64,000 nucleotides of DNA from Apostichopus japonicus (taxonomy: Eukaryota; Echinodermata; Holothuroidea; Aspidochirotida; Stichopodidae). The notes under the pieces were generated by a model, which saw only the letters and a program-made list of their open reading frames with translations, had not been told where the DNA came from and ran no database searches. Positions 56,341 through 64,000 of the stretch are shown here, piece after piece. Position numbers and translations under genes: made by a program. Positions within the stretch are counted from its first letter, which is position 1, and each line of letters begins with the position of its first letter. The stretch is taken from NCBI RefSeq assembly GCF_037975245.1, contig NC_092571.1, positions 8,966,501 to 9,030,500 on the forward strand, in the 5' to 3' direction.

Positions 56341-57701
56341 TTGATCGGTACCGAACATTCGATTGATCGGTACCGAACATTCGATTGATCGGTACCGAAC
56401 ATTCGATTGATCGGTACCGAACATTCGATTGATCGGTACCGAACATTCGATTGATCAATACCGAACATTAGATTGATCGGTACCGAACATTCGATTGATC
56501 AATACCGCACATTCGATTGATCGGTAACGAACATTCGATTGATCGGTACCGCACATTCGATTGATCGGTAACGAACATTCGATTGATCGGTACCGCACAT
56601 TCGATTGATCGGTACCGAACATTCGATTGATCAATACCGCACATTCGATTGATCGGTACCGCACATTCGATTGATCGGTACCGCACATTTGATTGATCGG
56701 TACCGCACATTCGATTCATCGGTACGGTACCGAACATTCGATTGTTCGGTATCGCACATTAGTTGAACGGTACCGCACATTCGATTAATCGGTACCGCAC
56801 AATCGATTGATCGGTACCGAACATTCGATTGATCGGTAACGAACATTCGATTGATCGGTACCGCACATTCGATTGATCGGTACCGAACATTCGATTGATC
56901 AATACCGCACATTCGATTGATCGGTACCGCACATTCGATTGATCAATACCGCACATTAGATTGATCGGTAACGAACATTCGATTGATCGGTACCGCACAT
57001 TCGATTGATCGGTAACGAACATTCGATTGATCGGTAACGCACATTCGATTGATCATTACCGAACATTCGATTGATCAATACCGCACATTCGATTGATCGG
57101 TAACGCACATTCGATTGATCGGTACCGCACATTCGATTGATCGGTACCGAACATTCGATTGATCGGTACCGAACATTCGATTGATCGGTACCGATCATTC
57201 GATTGATCGGTACCGAACATTTGATTGATCGGTACCGAACATTCGATTGATCAATACCGATCATTAGATTGATCGGTACCGAACATTCGATTGATCAATA
57301 CCGCACATTCGATTGATCGGTACCGCACATTTGATTGATCGGTACCGCACATTCGATTCATCGGTACGGTACCGAACATTCGATTGTTCGGTATCGCACA
57401 TTAGTTGAACGGTACCGCACATTCGATTGATCGGTACCGCACATTCGATTGATCGGTACCGCATATTCGATTGTTCGGTACCGCACATTCGATTGTTCGG
57501 TACCGCACATTCGATTGATCGGTATCGAACATTCGATTGATCGGTACCGCACATTCGATTGATCGGTACCGCACATTCGATTGATCGGTACCGCACATTC
57601 GATTGATCGGTACCGAAAATTCGATTGATCAATACCGCACATTCGATTGATCGATACCGCACATTCGATTCATCGGTACCGCACATTCGATTGATCAATA
57701 A

Positions 57702-57719
57702 CGCACATTCGAATGTGCG
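57702..57719. repeat. 18-bp perfect palindrome at left inversion joint
   Basis: CGCACATTCGAATGTGCG, centred between 57,710 and 57,711, is formed where a forward monomer tail meets the inverted segment. Pairing beyond it is imperfect because the forward monomer on the left is a GATCAATAACG variant. Confidence 0.95.
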
Positions 57720-57776
57720 GTACCGAACAATCGAATGTGCGGTACCAAACAATCGAATGTGCGGTACCGATCAATC
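57711..57776 (-). repeat. Three-monomer inverted segment
   Basis: These 66 bases are the reverse complement of three monomers, the only reversal I found. Read on the minus strand they are GATTGATCGG, GATTGTTTGG and GATTGTTCGG monomers, each followed by TACCGCACATTC. This is the same trio as the forward set at 58,137-58,202, apart from one base. Both ends fall at the same place, within TTCGA. The 22-bp register resumes exactly at 57,777, so the change is a clean flip with no net gain or loss. Confidence 0.95.
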
Positions 57777-57790
57777 GATTGATCGGTACC
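57763..57790. repeat. 28-bp perfect palindrome at right inversion joint
   Basis: The arm runs from GGTACCGATCAATC to its exact mirror, centred between 57,776 and 57,777, with no loop. The match ends at 57,791, where the forward monomer has the unusual tail CAGCA instead of GCACA. Confidence 0.95.
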
Positions 57791-59984
57791 CAGCATTCGA
57801 TTCATCGGTACGGTACCGAACATTCGATTGTTCGGTATCGCACATTAGTTGATCGGTACCGCACATTCGATTGATCGGTACCGCACATTCGATTGATCGG
57901 TACCGCACATTCGATTGATCGCCACCGCACATTCGATTGATCGGTACCGAACATTCGATTGATCGGTACCGCACATTCGATTGATCGGTACCGAGCATTC
58001 GATTCATCGGTACGGTACCGAACATTCGATTGTTCGGTATCGCACATTAGTTGATCGGTACCGCACATTCGATTGATCGGTACCGCACATTCGATTGATC
58101 GGTACCGCACATTCGATTGATCGGTACCGCACATTCGATTGATCGGTACCGCACATTCGATTGTTCGGTACCGCACATTCGATTGTTCGGTACCGCACAT
58201 TCGATTGATCGGTATCGAACATTCGATTGATCGGTACCGCACATTCGATTGATCGGTACCGCACATTCGATTGATCGGTACCGAACATTCGATTGATCGG
58301 TACCGCACATTTGATTGATCGGTATCGCACATTCGATTGATCGGTATCGCACATATGATTGATCGGTACCGCACATTCGATTGATCGGTACAACACATTC
58401 GATTGATCGGTACCGCACATTCGATTGATCGGTACCGCACATTCGATTGATCGGTACCGAACATTCGATTGATCGGTACCGAACATTCGATTGATCGGTA
58501 CCGCACAATCGATTGATCGGTACCGCACAGTCGATTGATCGGTACCGAACATTCGATTGATCGGTACCGAACATTCGATTGATCAATACCGCACATTCGA
58601 TTGATCGGAAACGAACATTCGATTGATCGGTACCGCACATTCGATTGATCGGTAACGAACATTCGATTGATCGGTACCGCACATTCGATTGAGCGGTACC
58701 GAACATTCGATTGATCAATACCGCACATTCGATTGATCGGTACCGCACATTCGATTGTTCGGTACCGCACATTCGATTGTTCGGTACCGCACATTCGATT
58801 GATCAATACCGCACATTCGATTGATCGGTACCGCACATTCGATTGTTCGGTACCGCACATTCGATTGATCGGTACCGAACATTCGATTGATCGGTATCGA
58901 ACATTCGATTGATCGGTACCGCACATTCGATTGATCGGTACAACACATTCGATTTTTCGGTACCGCACATTCGATTGATCGGTACCGCACATTCGATTGA
59001 TCGGTACCGCACATTCGATTGATCGGTACCGCACATTCGATTGATCGGTACCGCACATTCGATTGATCGGTACCGCACATTCGATTGTTCGGTACCGCAC
59101 ATTCGATTGTTCGGTACAGCACATTCGATTGATCGGTATCGAACATTCGATTGATCGGTACCGCACATTCGATTGATCGGTACCGCACATTCGATTGATC
59201 GGTACCGAACATTCGATTGATCGGTACCGCACATTTGATTGATCGGTATCGCACATTCGATTAATCGGTATCGCACATATGATTGATCGGTACCGCACAT
59301 TCGATTGATCGGTACAACACATTCGATTGATCGGTACCGCACATTCGATTGATCGGTACCGAACATTCGATTGATCGGTAACGCACATTCGATTGATCGG
59401 TACCGCACATTCGATTGATCGGTACCGGACATTCGATTGATCGGTACCGCACATTCGATTGATCGGTACCGAACATTCGATTGATCGGTACCGAACATTC
59501 GATTGATCGGTAACGCACATTCGATTGATCGGTACCGCACATTCGATTGATCGGTACCGAACATTCGATTAATCGGTACCGAACATTCGATTGATCGGTA
59601 CAACTTATTCGATTGATCGGTACCGAACATTCGATTGATCGGTACCGAACATTCGATTGATCGGTACCGAACATTCGATTGATCGGTACCGCACATTCGA
59701 TTGATCGGTACCGAACATTCGATTGATCGGTACCGCACAATCGATTGATCGGTACCACACAATCGATTGATCGGTACCGAACATTCGATTGATCGGTACC
59801 GAACATTCGATTGATCAATACCGCACATTCGATTGATCGGAAACGAACATTCGATTGATCGGTACCGCACATTCGATTGATCGGTAACGAACATTCGATT
59901 GATCGGTACCGCACATTCGATTGATCGGTACCGAACATTCAATTGATCAATACCGCACATTCGATTGATCGGTACCGCACATTC

Positions 59985-60072
59985 GATTGTTCGGTACCGC
60001 ACATTCGATTGTTCGGTACCGCACATTCGATTGTTCGGTACCGCACATTCGATTGTTCGGTACCGCACATTC
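59985..60072 (+). repeat. Run of four GATTGTTCGG monomers, first
   Basis: GATTGTTCGG starts at 59,985, 60,007, 60,029 and 60,051. Elsewhere in this zone the same monomer usually comes as a pair, so this is a local expansion. Confidence 0.88.
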
Positions 60073-60670
60073 GATTGATCGGTATCGAACATTCGATTGA
60101 TCAATACCGCACATTCGATTGATCGGTACCGCACATTCGTTTGATCGGTACCGCACATTTGATTGATCGGTACCGCACATTCGATTCATCGGTACGGTAC
60201 CGAACATTCGATTGTTCGGTATCGCACATTAGTTGAACGGTACCGCACATTCGATTGTTCGGTACCGCACATTCGATTGATCGGTACCGCATATTCGATT
60301 GTTCGGTACCGCACATTCGATTGTTCGGTACCGCACATTCGATTGATCGGTATCGAACATTCGTGTGTTCGGTACCGAACATTCGATTGATCGGTACCGC
60401 ACATTCGATTGATCGGTACCGAACATTCGATTGATCAATACCGCACATTCGATTGTTCGGTACCGCACATTCGATTGATCGGAAACGAACATTCGATTGA
60501 TCGGTACCGCACATTCGATTGATCGGTAACGAACATTCGATTGATCGGTACCGCACATTCGATTGATCGGTAACGAACATTCGATTGATCGGTACCGCAC
60601 ATTCGATTGATCGGTACCGAACATTCAATTGATCAATACCGCACATTCGATTGATCGGTACCGCACATTC

Positions 60671-60758
60671 GATTGTTCGGTACCGCACATTCGATTGTTC
60701 GGTACCGCACATTCGATTGTTCGGTACCGCACATTCGATTGTTCGGTACCGCACATTC
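60671..60758 (+). repeat. Run of four GATTGTTCGG monomers, second
   Basis: GATTGTTCGG starts at 60,671, 60,693, 60,715 and 60,737. It is 686 bp from the first run, that is 31 monomers plus the +5/-1 lesion at about 60,190-60,235. The pair of runs was therefore spread by duplication of a longer unit. Confidence 0.87.
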
Positions 60759-61974
60759 GATTGATCGGTATCGAACATTCGATTGATCGGTACCGCACAT
60801 TCGATTGATCGGTACCGAACATTCGATTGATCGGTACCGCACATTCGATTGATCGGTACCGAACATTCGATTGATCAATACCGCACATTCGATTGTTCGG
60901 TACCGCACATTCGATTGTTCGGTACCGCACATTCGATTGATCGGTAACGCACATTCGATTGATCGGTACCGCACATTCGATTGTTCGGTACCGCACATTC
61001 GATTGTTCGGTACCGCACATTCGATTGATCGGTATCGAACATTCGATTGATCGGTACCGCACATTCGATTGATCGGTACCGAACATTCGATTGATCGGTA
61101 CCGCACATTCGATTGATCGGTACCGAACATTCGATTGATCAATACCGCACATTCGATTGATCGGTACCGCACATTCGATTGATCGGTACCGAACATTCGA
61201 TTGATCAATACCGCACATTCGATTGATCGGTACCGCACATTCGATTGATCGGTACCGAACATTCGATTGATCAATACCGCACATTCGATTGATCGGTACC
61301 GCACATTCGATTGATCGGTACCGAACATTCGATTGATCGGTATCGCACAATCGATTGATCGGTACCGCACATTCGATTGATCGGTACCGAACATTCGATT
61401 GATCAATACCGCACATTCGATTGATCGGTACCGCACATTCGATTGATCGGTAACGCACATTCGATTGATCGGTACCGCACATTCGATTGTTCGGTACCGC
61501 ACATTCGATTGTTCGGTACCGCACATTCGATTGATCGGTATCGAACATTCGATTGATCGGTACCGCACATTCGATTGATCGGTACCGAACATTCGATTGA
61601 TCGGTACCGCACATTCGATTGATCGGTACCGAACATTCGATTGATCAATACCGCACATTCGATTGATCGGTACCGCACATTCGATTGATCGGTAACGAAC
61701 ATTCGATTGATCGGTAACGCACATTCGATTGATCGGTACCGAATATTTGATTGATCAATACCGCACATTCGATTGATCGGTAACGCACATTCGATTGATC
61801 GGTACCGCACATTCGATTGATCGGTACCGAACATTCGATTGATCGGTACCGAACATTCGATTGATCGGTACCGATCATTCGATTGATCGGTACCGAACAT
61901 TCGATTGATCGGTACCGAACATTCGATTGATCGGTACCGAACATTCGATTGATCGGTACCGAACATTCGATTGA

Positions 61975-62391
61975 TCAATACCGATCATTAGATTGATCCG
62001 TACCGAACATTCGATTGATCAATACCGTACATTCGATTGATCGGTAACGAACATTCGATTGATCGGTATCGCACATTCGATTGATCGGTAACGAACATTC
62101 GATTGATCGGTACCGCACATTCGATTGATCGGTACCGCACATTCGATTGATCAATACCGCACATTCGATTGATCGGTACCGCACATTCGTTTGATCGGTA
62201 CCGCACATTTGATTGATCGGTACCGCACATTCGATTCATCGGTACCGAACATTCGATTGTTCGGTATCGCACATTAGTTGAACGGTACCGCACATTCGAT
62301 TGATCGGTACCGCACATTCGATTGATCGGTACCGAACATTCGATTGATCGGTACCGAACATTCGATTGATCGGTACCGAACATTCGATTGA
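61975..62391 (+). repeat. 417-bp higher-order unit in right zone
   Basis: CCGATCATTAG followed by GATCCGTACCG lies at 61,981 and again at 62,398. The 417-bp spacing is 19 monomers minus 1. It contains TTAGTTGAACGG (-1) but not the GGTACGGTACC duplication, because it reads GATTCATCGGTACCG near 62,235. Confidence 0.83.
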
Positions 62392-63433
62392 TCAATACCG
62401 ATCATTAGATTGATCCGTACCGAACATTCGATTGATCAATACCGTACATTCGATTGATCGGTAACGAACATTCGATTGATCGGTATCGCACATTCGATTG
62501 ATCGGTAACGAACATTCGATTGATCGGTACCGCACATTCGATTGATCGGTACCGCACATTCGATTGATCAATACCGCACATTCGATTGATCGGTACCGCA
62601 CATTCGTTTGATCGGTACCGCACATTTGATTGATCGGTACCGCACATTCGATTCATCGGTACGGTACCGAACATTCGATTGTTCGGTATCGCACATTAGT
62701 TGAACGGTACCGCACATTCGATTGTTCGGTACCGCACATTCGATTGATCGGTACCGCATATTCGATTGTTCGGTACCGCACATTCGATTGTTCGGTACCG
62801 CACATTCGATTGATCGGTATCGAACATTCGTGTGTTCGGTACCGCACATTCTATTGATCGGTACCGCACATTCGATTGATCGGTACCGCACATTCGATTG
62901 ATCGGTACCGAACATTCGATTGATTAATACCGCACATTCGATTGATCGGTACCGCACATTCGATTGATCGGTACCGAACATTCGATTGATCGGTACCGCA
63001 CATTCGATTGTTCAATACCGCACATTCGATTGATCGGTACCGCACATTCGATTGATCGGTACCGAACATTCGATTGATCGGTACCGCACATTCGATTGAT
63101 CGGTACCGAGCATTCGATTCATCGGTACGGTACCGAACATTCGATTGTTCGGTATCGCACATTAGTTGATCGGTACCGCACATTCGATTGATCGGTACCG
63201 CACATTAGATTGTTCGGTACCGCACATTCGATTGATCGGTACCGTACATTCGATAGATCGGTACCGCACATTCGATTGTTCGGTACCGCACATTCGATTG
63301 ATCGGTACCGCACATTCGATTGATCGGTACCGCACATTCGATTGATCGGTACCGAACATTCGATTGATCGGTACCGAACATTCGATTGATCGGTACCGAA
63401 CATTCGATTGATCGGTACCGAACATTCGATTGA
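62392..63433 (+). repeat. 1,042-bp tandem higher-order unit, copy a
   Basis: CCGATCATTAG is at 62,398 and 63,440, and TGAACGG at 62,701 and 63,743, both 1,042 bp apart. The length equals 47 monomers plus two +4 lesions (near 62,660-62,700 and 63,125-63,165). It also carries CGTGTGTTCGG near 62,829. Confidence 0.87.
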
Positions 63434-64000
63434 TCAATACCGATCATTAGATTGATCCGTACCGAACATTCGATTGATCAATACCGTACATTCGATTGAT
63501 CGGTAACGAACATTCGATTGATCGGTATCGCACATTCGATTGATCGGTAACGAACATTCGATTGATCGGTACCGCACATTCGATTGATCGGTACCGCACA
63601 TTCGATTGATCAATACCGCACATTCGATTGATCGGTACCGCACATTCGTTTGATCGGTACCGCACATTTGATTGATCGGTACCGCACATTCGATTCATCG
63701 GTACGGTACCGAACATTCGATTGTTCGGTATCGCACATTAGTTGAACGGTACCGCACATTCGATTGTTCGGTACCGCACATTCGATTGATCGGTACCGCA
63801 TATTCGATTGTTCGGTACCGCACATTCGATTGTTCGGTACCGCACATTCGATTGATCGGTATCGAACATTCGTGTGTTCGGTACCGCACATTCTATTGAT
63901 CGGTACCGCACATTCGATTGATCGGTACCGCACATTCGATTGATCGGTACCGAACATTCGATTGATTAATACCGCACATTCGATTGATCGGTACCGCACA
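63434..64000 (+). repeat. 1,042-bp tandem higher-order unit, partial copy b
   Basis: This repeats the first 567 bp of the preceding unit with the same variants, including CGTGTGTTCGG near 63,871 and GATTAATACC near 63,964. It is cut by the window edge. Confidence 0.87.

Larger units (their letters stand above)
52533..56720 (+). repeat. Register-perfect simple satellite zone
   Basis: GATTGATC at 52,533 and at 56,647 are 4,114 bp apart, exactly 187 monomers. No +5, +4 or -1 lesion was seen between 52,522 and 56,720. Substitution variants remain (GATCAATACC, GTTCGG, GGTAACG, GTACAACAC, GCACAATCG). The unbroken register is why the longest open minus-strand frames of the window (582 and 467 codons) lie here. 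Those frames are a consequence of the repeat, not genes. Confidence 0.88.
1..64000 (+). repeat. 22-bp satellite array filling the whole window
   Basis: Every line of the sequence is built from one monomer of 22 bp. Key elements in order are TTCGATTGATC, GGTACC (a KpnI/Acc65I palindrome, extended to CGGTACCG) and a GCACA or GAACA tail. GC is 11 of 22 and there are three CpGs per canonical copy. Common variants are GATCAATACC (GG to AA), GATTCATCGG, GATTAATCGG, GATTGTTCGG, GGTAACG, GGTATCG, GTACCTCACA, GAATATTCGAATG and GCATATTCG. Length variants are a GGTAC duplication giving GGTACGGTACC (+5), GATCGATCGG (+4), and the deletions GATTATCGG, TTAGTTG and CGATGATCGG (-1 each). The strand given is the orientation of the monomer as written. 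No unique flank occurs at either end. The satellite family is not one I recognise. Confidence 0.98.
56721..64000 (+). repeat. Right-hand zone with renewed indel lesions
   Basis: The register is broken again by a recurring block: GATTCATCGG with a GGTACGGTACC duplication, then GATTGTTCGGTATCGCAC, then TTAGTTGAACGG or TTAGTTGATCGG. TGAACGG marks it at 56,764, 57,406, 60,234, 62,279, 62,701 and 63,743. TTAGTTGAACGG is confined to this zone; the left zones have TTAGTTGATCGG. The array runs off the right edge unchanged. Confidence 0.85.

Noticed and set aside
56700-57420. A transposon or insertion sequence behind the recurring TTAGTTGAACGG blocks
   Set aside because: The blocks are ordinary monomers with small indels. 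There are no terminal inverted repeats, no coding sequence and no target duplications enclosing foreign DNA.
1-64000. CRISPR array
   Set aside because: Monomers abut directly with no unique spacers, and no associated genes are present.
1-64000. Telomere repeat
   Set aside because: The 22-bp monomer has no G-rich strand asymmetry (50% GC with a palindromic core), and the array does not resemble known short telomeric motifs.
1-64000. Identifying the species or a named satellite family
   Set aside because: I do not recognise the monomer and there is no flanking gene. A search of the 22-mer consensus against satellite and genome databases would decide; any guess here would be unsupported.
1-64000. 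The whole pattern as sequencing or assembly noise
   Set aside because: Shared rare variants and exact offsets over tens of kilobases look biological. Local copy numbers in such arrays are nevertheless the part most likely to be misassembled and should be treated as provisional.

Overview
The whole 64,000-base window lies inside one tandem satellite array. The monomer is 22 bp. Positions 1-22 are a canonical copy: TTCGATTGATC, then the palindrome GGTACC, then GCACA. At that length the window holds about 2,900 copies, almost all in the same orientation. Neither edge is reached: the first and last bases are both satellite. I found no gene, RNA gene, transposon, CRISPR array or non-satellite stretch. 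Long open frames on the minus strand are a by-product of the repeat. The minus strand of the consensus contains no stop codon in any frame, and because 22 is not a multiple of 3, all three frames read the same 22-residue cycle.

The organism cannot be named from this sequence. A monotonous array of this size with higher-order repeats points to eukaryotic heterochromatin (pericentromeric, subtelomeric or B/sex-chromosome-like), read with long reads. Each monomer keeps three CpGs, which weakly suggests a lineage or locus without strong methylation-driven CpG decay.

The array has three tiers. Tier 1 is the 22-bp monomer with recurring variants: GATCAATACC, GATTCATCGG, GTTCGG, GGTAACG, GGTATCG, a GGTAC duplication (+5 bp) and 1-bp deletions. 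Tier 2 is made of higher-order units of about 0.2-3 kb (225, 1042, 1276, 1325, 1528, 1870 and 2959 bp), whose lengths follow from monomer number plus the +5/+4/-1 lesions they carry. Tier 3 is a repeated order of three block types, I, II and III. Type I (about 2.5-13.4 kb, again 35.2-36.5 kb and 47.3-52.5 kb) carries a 944-bp module marked by CGACTGCTCC. Type II is at about 13.4-25.2 kb and again at 36.5-41.4 kb. Type III is at about 25.6-35.2 kb and again at 41.8-47.4 kb, and the first 300 bases of the window are also type III. The order III-I-II-III-I-II-III-I is therefore kept while the blocks change greatly in length.

At about 52.5 kb the texture changes. From 52,533 to about 56,720 the array keeps an unbroken 22-bp register (4,114 bp is exactly 187 monomers between two checked points). 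From 56.7 kb to the end, indel lesions return in a different repeating block with 417- and 1,042-bp spacing. This zone holds the most unusual local feature: exactly three monomers (57,711-57,776) are inverted, with both breakpoints at the same TCGA in the monomer, creating perfect palindromes of 18 and 28 bp at the joints. All block limits were set by eye and are good to about one or two monomers.
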